Source: UBA7185 sp964606855 (GTDB lineage: Bacteria; Bacillota; Peptococcia; Peptococcales; Peptococcaceae). Taken from it: DNA of 29,757 bases. The DNA is taken from assembly GCA_964606855.1 (NCBI GenBank), contig CAZSHM010000020.1, positions 1 through 29,757 of the forward strand, written 5' to 3'. The notes under the pieces were generated by a model, which did no database searches, was not told the DNA's origin, and saw only the letters and a list, made by a program, of their open reading frames with translations. This document shows, one piece after another, positions 6,489 through 13,780 of the stretch; position 1 is the first letter of the stretch; the number at the start of each line of letters is the position of its first letter. A program made the position numbers and the translations under genes.

Positions 6489-7696
6489 TCGTCCGCACCT
6501 CCATTTTCTTCTTCAAAATCTTCTGGATACCAGAAGTAATACGGATTCTCGCGAGGATGTTTCACCATCTGCGGAATGGGTTCCAGATCCACGGCCTTGA
6601 GGAACGCCGCCATGCCCTTTCTGTAGATCAGCTCGCCCAGTCTCTCACGAACCTTGGCGTTCTCATCCCACCATTCCCAAGTCTTCTCGACCAGGTCTTT
6701 GAACTCTTCATAGTCGTTTTCTTTGTCCATCGGCATGAAGGGAACGACAACCCAGGACAGAAACGCGGACTGGACGATGGTCGCTTTGCCGCCCATCAGG
6801 ATGGTCGCGCCTCTCTCTTTTCCGACATGCAGCGCCTTCGGCATCTCGTTGATGCAGTGCATGCACTTGGTGCACTCGCTGTCGTTGATGTGGATCTCTT
6901 TTTTCTCCGCGTCGAAGCAGATGCACTTGGTCGGGCAGTAGCCGCAGACCAGGTTCTCGATATCCATGCCGGCGTCCGCATACTTGGCGACTTCGTCCTG
7001 GTCGATCTGAATGTTGTCTCTCCAGGTGCCCAGCACGGAGATGTCCGCGCGCGCCTGGGAGGAGATGCAGTCGTTGGGACAGCCGGAAATCTTGATCTTG
7101 GATTTGTACGGCCACATCGGTCTGTGCAGCTCGGTCTGATACGCCATGGTGATGTTGTAGAGCAGATCCAGCGTGTCAATGCAGGCGTATTCGCAGCGGC
7201 CGGGGCCGACACAGCAGCTCGGGGTTCTGAAGTTGGAGCCGGAGCCGCCCAGATCCCAGCCGGCATAGGACAGGTCGTTGAAGCAGGGCTGCAGATGATC
7301 CGTCGTGGTGCCGAGGAAGATGATGTCGCCCGTCGCGCCGTGCATATTCGTCAGGCCGGAGCCGTGTTTCTCCCAGATGTCGCACAGGGTGCGGATGTCT
7401 TCGGAATTGTAGAACCAACCGGCAGGCTGATTTACACGCATGGTGTGGAATTCGGTAACAGCTGGATACTTCTCTGGGTTGTCTGTATAGCGCCCGATCA
7501 CGCCGCCGCCGTAGCCGCGCACGCCCACGATGCCGCCATGCTTCCAGTGTACGCGTTTTTCTTCATACGAATCTTCCAGCAAGTCTAATAAAGTCGCGGC
7601 CTGTTCGTTTTTCTCCGCGCTCTTCTCGATCTCCTTGACGAAAGAAGGCCATGGACCTTTTTTCAGTTCGTCCAGCAATGGTCTAGCCTTTGCCAA
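6485..7696 (-). CDS. dsrA: Dissimilatory sulfite reductase alpha subunit
   Basis: DsrA is the partner of DsrB in the alpha2beta2 sulfite reductase. With a TTG start at 7696 the protein has 403 aa. The siroheme-[4Fe-4S] motif is complete: Cys162-x5-Cys168 (CVGPGRC) and Cys206-x3-Cys210 (GCPNDC). CGYCPTKC (251-258) and the ferredoxin-domain CTKCMHCINEMPKAL (275 on) follow, the latter in the form usual for DsrA. I prefer TTG because GGAGG lies 9 nt before it, while the ATG at 7702 has only 3 nt, and because translation then begins MAKARPLLDELKKGPWPSF, matching the DsrA N terminus I recall from Desulfovibrio. Starting at 7702 would add two residues. It sits 69 nt after the ferredoxin gene and overlaps dsrB by 4 nt. 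Confidence 0.97.
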   Translation of the reverse strand: MAKARPLLDELKKGPWPSFVKEIEKSAEKNEQAATLLDLLEDSYEEKRVHWKHGGIVGVRGYGGGVIGRYTDNPEKYPAVTEFHTMRVNQPAGWFYNSEDIRTLCDIWEKHGSGLTNMHGATGDIIFLGTTTDHLQPCFNDLSYAGWDLGGSGSNFRTPSCCVGPGRCEYACIDTLDLLYNITMAYQTELHRPMWPYKSKIKISGCPNDCISSQARADISVLGTWRDNIQIDQDEVAKYADAGMDIENLVCGYCPTKCICFDAEKKEIHINDSECTKCMHCINEMPKALHVGKERGATILMGGKATIVQSAFLSWVVVPFMPMDKENDYEEFKDLVEKTWEWWDENAKVRERLGELIYRKGMAAFLKAVDLEPIPQMVKHPRENPYYFWYPEDFEEENGGADE

Positions 7697-7765
7697 ATTC
7701 ATACACCTCCATAAAATATTTTGCCACAATTAGTTTGCTATCATCCTACCATGTCGAAATCCGCT

Positions 7766-7945
7766 TTAGAATTCATTTAAGGTGATTGCTCCAGCCGGGC
7801 AGATCAGCACGCAGCTCTGGCATCCAAGGCACTCGTTATCCGTCACTTCCGCGTGATCGTGAACAACAAATACAGAGCCCGGGCATGCGCCTGCGCATTC
7901 GCCGCAAGCCACACATAAATCTGCATCAACACTTGGCATGAACAT
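7766..7945 (-). CDS. 2[4Fe-4S] ferredoxin, first gene of the dsr operon
   Basis: The 59-aa protein has two CxxCxxCxxxC clusters: Cys11, 14, 17, 21 (CVACGECAGAC) and Cys39, 42, 45, 49 (CLGCQSCVLIC). This is the clostridial-type fold binding two [4Fe-4S] clusters for low-potential one-electron transfer. The ATG at 7945 has AAGGAG 9 nt upstream. A TTG at 7954 abuts the site and is unlikely. Position at the head of the operon, directly before dsrA, suggests that it delivers electrons to DsrAB or an associated reductase, as seen for ferredoxin genes near dsr in other Bacillota. That partner is inferred. Confidence 0.93.
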   Translation of the reverse strand: MFMPSVDADLCVACGECAGACPGSVFVVHDHAEVTDNECLGCQSCVLICPAGAITLNEF

Positions 7946-7980
7946 TCTAGACAACTCCTTTCCGGTTGAATTTGACCAGC

Positions 7981-8037
7981 TTCACTAATTGATTTACGAA
8001 CAACTGACAGGAAACCTGTGTTCCGTCTACGAGTGAA
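7981..8037 (-). other. Structured leader of the dsr operon
   Basis: Nested inverted repeats lie in the untranslated leader. The outer arms are TTCACT/AGTGAA (7981-7986, 8032-8037). The inner arms are GAACA/TGTTC (7998-8002, 8019-8023) and CAGG/CCTG (8008-8011, 8015-8018), with a 5-nt bulge and a 3-nt loop. No T run follows, so it is not a terminator. It could be an RNA-stability or protein-binding element. No known riboswitch class matches by eye. Confidence 0.4.
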
Positions 8038-8052
8038 TCAAACACACTTTTA

Positions 8053-8080
8053 TCATTACATATTCCATAGATTTTTGCAA
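8053..8080 (-). promoter_or_regulatory. Possible promoter of the dsr operon
   Basis: Minus strand: TTGCAA (8075-8080), 16-nt spacer, TAATGA (8053-8058) preceded by TG. It lies about 110 nt before the ferredoxin ATG in an AT-rich patch. Immediately upstream, touching the -35, is the dyad at 8080-8099. Confidence 0.4.
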
Positions 8081-8099
8081 TATTTTTTTTGTAAAATAT
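8080..8099. promoter_or_regulatory. AT-rich dyad upstream of the dsr promoter, operator candidate
   Basis: Perfect 7-bp arms ATATTTT and AAAATAT with a 6-nt centre. It abuts the proposed -35 and lies in the region shared with the divergent AlbA-type gene. It could be a regulator site or simply an UP-like element. Bases 8100-8231 contain a second small dyad (GCGG/CCGC, 8101-8113) and nothing else recognised. Confidence 0.35.
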
Positions 8100-8231
8100 G
8101 GCGGGAATTCCGCGCGGGGATCAATAAGGATTGACGTCGCGAACGATAAAAAATTTCTATTATCTACCGTGCGGATTTCTTTTGCTCCGCGGTTCTTCGG
8201 GTGCTTTTCCGGCGGCGCCGCGGAATTTTGC

Positions 8232-8260
8232 TTGCGCGGCGCGAAAAAAGATTTTACAAT
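8232..8260 (+). promoter_or_regulatory. Promoter of the AlbA-type regulator gene
   Basis: TTGCGC (8232-8237), 17-nt spacer, TACAAT (8255-8260). The -10 and spacing equal those of the SLH gene promoter. The leader to the ATG at 8334 would be about 67 nt. Confidence 0.5.
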
Positions 8261-8333
8261 AGAGATGGCGCACCGGCCGGCAGAAAATCCCACAGGCAAC
8301 GTCTGTCTCGGCCGCCAAGAAGAGGAGGCCGCC

Positions 8334-9725
8334 ATGATCGATCTCAATCATCTCACGCAGTACCGCGAGAACAATCGAATTGAAGCCAAGCGCGCGCTGG
8401 GCGGGCTGCCCCTGAGCATCTGGGAAACCTATTCCGCCTTCGCCAACACCCTGGGCGGCATCCTGCTCCTGGGCGTGGAGGAGAACAGCGACAAGTCCCT
8501 GCGCGCTGTGAACCTGCCCGATCCGGAACGGCTCGTGCGCGAGTTCTGGGAACTGGTCAACGATCCCCAGAGGACCAGCGCCAACATCCTCTCGGACAGC
8601 GATGTCCGCATCGAGGAGGTAGAGGGCGACCGGATCATCGTTGTAACGGTGCCGCGGGCACAGCGGCTGGACCGGCCTGTCTATATCGGCAGCGATCCCT
8701 TTACCGGCACCTACCGCCGCAACGGCGAGGGCGACTACCGCTGCAGCCGCTCCGATGTGGAGAGCATGCTGCGGGATGCGGCAGTGCAGACGCCGGACAT
8801 GGCGCTCCTCCCGCATCTCTCCCTCGATGTGCTGGATCCGGACACCCTCTTCCGCTACCGCACGCATATGCGGCGCCGCCGTCCCGGACACGCCTGGGAA
8901 TCGCTGCCCGATGCGGCGTTCCTCTGCCAGATCCACGCCGCCGGAACCGATGCGGAGACGAGCACGCTCCATCCCACAGCGGCCGGTCTGCTGATGTTCG
9001 GCCGAGCCGAGGAGATCGCGCGGGAGTTTCCCGGCTGCCGCCTGGAGTACGAGGATGCGGACGTGCGCATCTGCTCCGAGGCCGACGCGCGCTGCGGGAA
9101 CATCTATGACTTCTATCTCCGCGCCCGGGGCAGGCTGGAACAGCGGCTTCCCGTAGCGCCGCAGAGCGAGGGCGACGTGCGGCGCGCCCTGCACGAGGCG
9201 CTGGTGAACTGCCTGGTCAACGCCGATTACCGCAGCGGGCATGCGGTGCGGATCGTCCGGGAAGCCGAGCAGGTGCGCTTTACCAACCCCGGCGCGTTCC
9301 GCATGGAGGTGGAGGCGGCGAAGGACGGCGGGCACTCCGATCCGCGCAATGCGGCGCTGATCCAAATGTTCAGTCTCGCGGCGCTGGCCGGGCAGAGCGG
9401 CAGCGGGCTGCCGTTCATCTACAGCGTCTGGCGGCGGCAGGGCTGGGCCATGCCGGTCATCCGCGAAGCGTTCGAGCCGGAGTGCATCACGCTGACGATG
9501 CCTTTCACGAAACCCGGCTGGCGCAGGACCGCCCGCATACCTATGCAGGCGGGCTGGATCGTCGATCACCTGACCGACTGCGCCAGCGCCACCCTGGCCG
9601 AGATCGCCTCCTACACCGGCCTCTCACGCATCCAGACCAAGTCCTGCCTGAGCATGCTCTTGGATCAGGGGATCCTCGTCGCGGAGGGCGACGGCCTGCG
9701 AAAGCGGTACAGGCTCAAGGCGTGA
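8334..9725 (+). CDS. Schlafen/AlbA_2-domain putative transcriptional regulator with ATPase-like domain
   Basis: The protein has 463 aa and three parts. Residues about 5-130 form an AlbA_2 (Schlafen-like) domain, with the hallmark RIEAKRALGG and FANTLGGILLLGVEE and, later, GTYRRNGEGDYRC. Residues about 270-390 form a GHKL/HATPase_c_4-like region, with HEALVNCLVNADY, VRFTNPGAF, SDPRNAALIQMF and GSGLPFIYSV. Residues about 405-463 form a winged helix (LAEIASYTGLSRIQTKSCLSML). Such proteins are annotated as ATP-dependent helicases or regulators, but few have a proven target. I chose the ATG at 8334 because AGGAGG precedes it by 5 nt. The upstream open frame back to 8169 covers the promoter. It is divergent from the dsr operon, so control of dsr is possible but unproven. 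It ends at a shared bidirectional terminator. Confidence 0.88.
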   Translation: MIDLNHLTQYRENNRIEAKRALGGLPLSIWETYSAFANTLGGILLLGVEENSDKSLRAVNLPDPERLVREFWELVNDPQRTSANILSDSDVRIEEVEGDRIIVVTVPRAQRLDRPVYIGSDPFTGTYRRNGEGDYRCSRSDVESMLRDAAVQTPDMALLPHLSLDVLDPDTLFRYRTHMRRRRPGHAWESLPDAAFLCQIHAAGTDAETSTLHPTAAGLLMFGRAEEIAREFPGCRLEYEDADVRICSEADARCGNIYDFYLRARGRLEQRLPVAPQSEGDVRRALHEALVNCLVNADYRSGHAVRIVREAEQVRFTNPGAFRMEVEAAKDGGHSDPRNAALIQMFSLAALAGQSGSGLPFIYSVWRRQGWAMPVIREAFEPECITLTMPFTKPGWRRTARIPMQAGWIVDHLTDCASATLAEIASYTGLSRIQTKSCLSMLLDQGILVAEGDGLRKRYRLKA

Positions 9726-9796
9726 GCACGGTGCCCCGCAGCGAGCAGACAATGCCGGCGCCGGAGTTGCACCGTGCGGCATCGCGGCACGCGAAA

Positions 9797-9848
9797 AGCT
9801 CCCATCGGCAAGCGCGGAAACGCGTCTTGCCGATGGGAGCTCTGTTTT
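9797..9848. terminator. Large bidirectional terminator between the AlbA-type gene and lpdA
   Basis: A perfect 16-bp stem (9797-9812 with 9826-9841) is topped by CGCG-GAAA-CGCG, with one bulged T. On the minus strand four Ts follow (plus AAAA, 9794-9797), ending the glycine cleavage operon. On the plus strand TTTT follows at 9844-9847. It serves two convergent transcripts. Confidence 0.85.
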
Positions 9849-9893
9849 GCGCCGCACGCCGTTCGCGGGGGCGGCTGTTTCGGATTGTCGTGC

Positions 9894-11297
9894 TCAGCGC
9901 CGGCGCGGCATGCTGTGGATGCTCTCTCCCGCTGCGGCAGCCACCGCCTCGCCCACCGCTTCTCCGAACGTGGGGTGCGGGCGCACGGTACGGGCCAGCT
10001 GCTCTCGCGTGAGTCCCAGAGAGACGGCGGTCGTCAGCTCGGAGATGAGATCGGTGGCCCGCGCGCACATCAGCTGCGCGCCCAGGAGCACACCGCTCTC
10101 CGAATCAAAGACCAGTTTGACGAAGCTGCGCTCCTGCTGCGCAATCACCGTCTTGGCATTGCCGTTCATCACATACTTCCCCACCGTCACCGTCCGTCCC
10201 GCTTCACGCGCCTCCGCTTCGGTGATCCCGACGGACGCGATCTCCGGCTCTGTGTAAACGCAGGCGGGGATCAGCGTGTGCTCCACGCTCACCGCCGCGC
10301 CGGCGAGAATCTCCGCCGCGGCGATCCCCTGCGCCTCCGCGGCATGGGCCAGCTGCGCGCGGCCGATCACATCGCCGACGGCGTAGATCGTGGGCACGGA
10401 GGTCTGAAATGTTTCGTCCACCCGGATAAACCCCCGCGCCGTCCGCGCCACGTCCATTCCGTCGCCAAAGAGACCGGCCGTCCGCGGTCTGCGCCCTGTG
10501 CTGATGAGCACGGCATCCGCTTCGACGTTTTTTTCCTCTTTTTTGTTGTGGAAGCTGCAGGAGAGCACACCGGATTCCGAGCCCCGGCAGATGCGATCCA
10601 CCGTCGCGCCGGTGTAAACCTCTATCCCTTGTTTTTTGAAGAGCATCGTCAGATTTTGCGCGATCTCCCGATCCAGGTTTGGCACCAGCCGCTCGAGCGC
10701 CTCCACGATCGTCACCTTGCGGCCCAGGGCGCTGTAGAGGGACGCCATCTCCACACCGATGACGCCGCCGCCCACAATCAAGAGGCGCCTGCAGTCGATG
10801 CCCTCTCCCTGCAGGAGATGGTCGCTTGTGACGACGCCGGGCAGTTCCGCACCCGGAATCGGCGGAATGGCCGGCACGCTGCCGACCGCGAGCAGGATCC
10901 GCCGCGCGGACACCGTCCGCTCCCCCACCTGCACGGTCTGGCCGTCCAGGATGCGGCCGCGTCCGGAGAGAATCTCCACGCCGTTTGCCCGCAGAAGCTG
11001 CGCCACGCCGTCCCGCAATTGTGCCACCACCGCATTCTTCCGCCGATGCATGGCGGAGAAATCACAGTGTTTCCCCTCCAGGGAGAGCCCCAGTTCCTGC
11101 CAGCGGTCCGCCTCCCGGTAAAGCCCCGCCGCGTACAAGAGCGCCTTCGTGGGCACGCAGCCGCGGTTCAGGCAGGTGCCGCCGAGCGCGTCCTCCTCGA
11201 CCAGCGCCGTCCTGAGCCCCAGCTGACTGGCGCGGATGGCGGCGACATAGCCGCCGGGACCGCCGCCGATCACAAGCAGATCCTGCTGCATTGCCAT
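9894..11297 (-). CDS. lpdA: Dihydrolipoyl dehydrogenase (L-protein, E3)
   Basis: This flavoprotein reoxidises the dihydrolipoyl arm of GcvH with NAD+. The 467-aa protein shows the FAD-binding GGGPGG (11-16), the redox-active disulfide CLNRGC (Cys42, Cys47), the NAD-binding GGGVIGVEMAS, the second FAD motif YAVGDVIG, and the C-terminal catalytic HPTFGE (His-Glu pair, where HPTLSE is commoner). Starts at 11297 and 11291 are both reasonable. A further ATG at 11324 would add nine residues. The purine-rich GAGAGGGGAAGG favours the first two. It is the last gene of the glycine cleavage operon, 93 nt after lplA. As the only E3 in the window, it could also serve other 2-oxo acid complexes. Confidence 0.96.
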   Translation of the reverse strand: MAMQQDLLVIGGGPGGYVAAIRASQLGLRTALVEEDALGGTCLNRGCVPTKALLYAAGLYREADRWQELGLSLEGKHCDFSAMHRRKNAVVAQLRDGVAQLLRANGVEILSGRGRILDGQTVQVGERTVSARRILLAVGSVPAIPPIPGAELPGVVTSDHLLQGEGIDCRRLLIVGGGVIGVEMASLYSALGRKVTIVEALERLVPNLDREIAQNLTMLFKKQGIEVYTGATVDRICRGSESGVLSCSFHNKKEEKNVEADAVLISTGRRPRTAGLFGDGMDVARTARGFIRVDETFQTSVPTIYAVGDVIGRAQLAHAAEAQGIAAAEILAGAAVSVEHTLIPACVYTEPEIASVGITEAEAREAGRTVTVGKYVMNGNAKTVIAQQERSFVKLVFDSESGVLLGAQLMCARATDLISELTTAVSLGLTREQLARTVRPHPTFGEAVGEAVAAAAGESIHSMPRRR

Positions 11298-11390
11298 TTC
11301 CTTCCCCTCTCTCCAATTTCGCATAGTTTTTCTCTCTCCCGGATATCGCCCGACCGGCAGCGCCCTCCGCGGTTTGCTCCCGCGTTCCCG

Positions 11391-12374
11391 CTAAAAATCG
11401 AGTCCGCGCAGATGCGCGCAGACATCCGCCACTTCCTGACGCGTGCTCAGTTTTTCCAAACGCGCTGCCATAACCTCGCCGGAAAAAGACGCGCCTGTGA
11501 GCGCATCGGCCATGGCGCCGATCAGCGGCGCGTCCATGGCATCCGAGTAGATCACGGCACGCGCGATCTTTCCATATTCGGTCTGGCACTGCAGCTGGAT
11601 CCCGCCCCAGGGGAAGCGCTGCGCCGTCTGCCACTGAAACGGCAGACGGCGGCCGAACCGCCATTCCTCCGATGCAAACTCCGCCTCATATGCCGCAAGC
11701 TGCGCCGGATCCACCCTCTCCGCGGGATATGGCACACACGGGCAGCCGTAGATCTCCTCCATGGCCTTGCGCAGCGCCTGCCGCAGAGCCTCGACCGTGA
11801 GAGACGGCGCCAGTTCCCGAAGATTGACCACCCGCGACTGCACGGAGGCGACGCCTTTGCCGGAAAGTTTGTCCGGGGCGACATGCAGATACCGCCCCAG
11901 CATCTCACGCTCCACCTCCACCATCAGCGTGCCGTGGTGGCAGCAGTTCTCCCCCGACTCATAAAAGGCGCTTCCGGAAAACTTGCGGCCTGCGCAGAGC
12001 AGGTCATTGCGTCCGCTCCTCTCCGCGTCCAGGCCGAAACGGCGCAGCGCCGCCAGAATGACCTCCAGCTGCCGGGCCACGTCGAAGTCCGCGCGGCGTG
12101 TCAGAAAAGTATAGTTCAGATTGCCCAGGTCGTGATAGACGGCTCCGCCGCCGGATAAGCGCCGCGCCAGCGTGCCGCCGTCCGCCTCCAGCACTTTGCG
12201 CCTGCACTCCTGCCAGGCGTTCTGGTTGCGCCCCACCACCACCGTCCGGCGGTTCTGCCAGAGATAGAGCACAGTGCTCCCCTCCGGCACCTGCTCGAGC
12301 AGGCAGCGCTCCAGCGCCAGATTTCGGAAAGGTTCCGTCTCCGTCTGTATCCAGACATACGCTTGTCTGATCAT
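11391..12374 (-). CDS. lplA: Lipoate-protein ligase A
   Basis: LplA activates free lipoate with ATP and attaches it to the conserved lysine of lipoyl proteins, here presumably GcvH. The 327-aa protein has the family signature RRLSGGGAVYHDLGNLNYTF (71-90) and the lipoate-contacting lysine in GRKFSGSAF (Lys131), followed by HHGTLMV. A C-terminal accessory domain (about 240-327) is present, as in the full-length E. coli-type enzyme. Its ATG overlaps the gcvPB stop by 4 nt (ATGA), so the two are coupled. Presence inside the gcv operon suggests dedicated charging of GcvH from scavenged lipoate. No lipA or lipB is in the window. Confidence 0.95.
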   Translation of the reverse strand: MIRQAYVWIQTETEPFRNLALERCLLEQVPEGSTVLYLWQNRRTVVVGRNQNAWQECRRKVLEADGGTLARRLSGGGAVYHDLGNLNYTFLTRRADFDVARQLEVILAALRRFGLDAERSGRNDLLCAGRKFSGSAFYESGENCCHHGTLMVEVEREMLGRYLHVAPDKLSGKGVASVQSRVVNLRELAPSLTVEALRQALRKAMEEIYGCPCVPYPAERVDPAQLAAYEAEFASEEWRFGRRLPFQWQTAQRFPWGGIQLQCQTEYGKIARAVIYSDAMDAPLIGAMADALTGASFSGEVMAARLEKLSTRQEVADVCAHLRGLDF

Positions 12375-13780
12375 AACCCCTCCGGCCGGTAGCGCAGCAC
12401 GGGATGGCGAGCCGCCAGCACTTCGTCGGGCCGGCGGATCTGCGCCCGGTGCGGCGCGCCGTGCAGTGCCTCCGGGTCTTCATGCGCCAGCCGGTACAGA
12501 TCCCGCAGCACCTGCACCACCTCGTCGATCGTTCCGCGCGGCTCCGTCTCCGTCGGCTCGAACATCAGCGCCTCCTGTACGATCAGCGGAAAATACATCG
12601 TGGGCGGATGAATTCCGTGATCGATCATCGCCTTGGCCACATCCAGCGCCGAGACGCCTGTCTCTTTCTTGAGCGCTTCCAGACTGAGCACGAACTCGTG
12701 CATGCAGTGTGTGCCGTAGGGCGCGGGATACAGATCCTGCAGGCCGTGCAGCATATAGTTGGCGTTGAGCACGGCGCTCTCGGCGGCATGGCGCATGCCC
12801 TCCGCCCCCAGGGTCTTCATGTAGGCCAGCGCCCGCACCACCACCAGAAAGTTCCCGTGGAACGCGCGCATCTCAAGCTGCGGCGCCTCGCCCGCCGAGG
12901 CACAGCCCGGCAGATACGGCGCGAGCAGTTCCTTGCAGGCCACAGGCCCGCTGCCCGGGCCGCCGCCGCCGTGCGGCGTGGCGAACGTCTTGTGCAGATT
13001 GAGATGCATCACGTCAAAGCCCATGTCGCCCGGCCGCGCGATGCCCATGATGGCGTTGAAGTTGGCCCCGTCGTAGTAGTTCAGCCCGCCAGCCTGATGG
13101 ACAATCTCCGTGATTTCTAGAATATTGCTGTCAAAAATCCCCACCGTGTTGGGGTTCGTGAGCATCAGTCCCGCCGTGTCCGGGCCCACCGCGGCGCGCA
13201 GCGCATCCAGATCGACGCAGCCGTCCGGGCCGGATGGGATCGTCACCTCTGTGAAGCCCGCCATAGCGGCGCTGGCGGGATTGGTGCCGTGCGCGGAATC
13301 GGGCACGAGCATCTTTGTGCGCGCCGAATCCCCCCGTGCCAAATGATAGGCTTTGATCATCAAAAGTCCCGTGAATTCACCGTGTGCGCCGGCTGCCGGC
13401 TGAAAGGTGATCGCGTCCATGCCGGTTGCCCGGCAGAGATACGTTCCGGCCTGCTCCAGCACCGCCTCAGCCCCCCGCACCGTGTCCGCTGGCTGCAGCG
13501 GATGAATGTCGGTAAAGCCCGGAAGCGCCGCCGCCTCCTCGTCAATGCGCGGATTGTACTTCATCGTGCAGGAGCCCAGCGGATAAAACCCGTCGTTGAC
13601 ACCGTGGGCGCGCCGTGCCAGCGCGGAATAGTGGCGGCTGACCTCCGTCTCCGCCAATTCCGGAAGCGGCAGCGGCTCCGTGCGCGCCAGATCCGGCGTC
13701 AGTTCCACCACCGGCACATCGCAGGGCGGCAGGATCGAGGTTCCGTGCCCGGCTCTGCTCTTTTCAAAAATCAGCTCCAT
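12371..13780 (-). CDS. gcvPB: Glycine dehydrogenase (decarboxylating) subunit 2
   Basis: This is the PLP-carrying half of the split P-protein, which decarboxylates glycine and passes the aminomethyl group to lipoyl-GcvH. The 469 aa fit the family (around 480-490). The PLP lysine is Lys264 in HLNLHKTFATPHGGGGPG, and the N-terminal part has YPLGSCTMKYNPR. The ATG at 13780 is set by GGGAGGTG 8 nt upstream and by the MELIFEKSR start. The frame is open to 13963 inside gcvPA, but that part is not P-protein-like. It overlaps gcvPA by 10 nt, consistent with a heterotetramer made in equal amounts. Confidence 0.96.
   Translation of the reverse strand: MELIFEKSRAGHGTSILPPCDVPVVELTPDLARTEPLPLPELAETEVSRHYSALARRAHGVNDGFYPLGSCTMKYNPRIDEEAAALPGFTDIHPLQPADTVRGAEAVLEQAGTYLCRATGMDAITFQPAAGAHGEFTGLLMIKAYHLARGDSARTKMLVPDSAHGTNPASAAMAGFTEVTIPSGPDGCVDLDALRAAVGPDTAGLMLTNPNTVGIFDSNILEITEIVHQAGGLNYYDGANFNAIMGIARPGDMGFDVMHLNLHKTFATPHGGGGPGSGPVACKELLAPYLPGCASAGEAPQLEMRAFHGNFLVVVRALAYMKTLGAEGMRHAAESAVLNANYMLHGLQDLYPAPYGTHCMHEFVLSLEALKKETGVSALDVAKAMIDHGIHPPTMYFPLIVQEALMFEPTETEPRGTIDEVVQVLRDLYRLAHEDPEALHGAPHRAQIRRPDEVLAARHPVLRYRPEGL

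Noticed and set aside
6820..6900. Apparent loss of a cluster cysteine in the DsrA ferredoxin domain (CxxCxxC followed by NEMPKAL)
   Set aside because: The MPKAL form without the fourth local cysteine is the usual DsrA sequence, so it is not a defect.
9774..12158. 794-codon open frame on the plus strand across lpdA and lplA
   Set aside because: It covers the opposite strand of two well-recognised enzymes and a terminator, with low-complexity Arg/His composition. It is not a gene.
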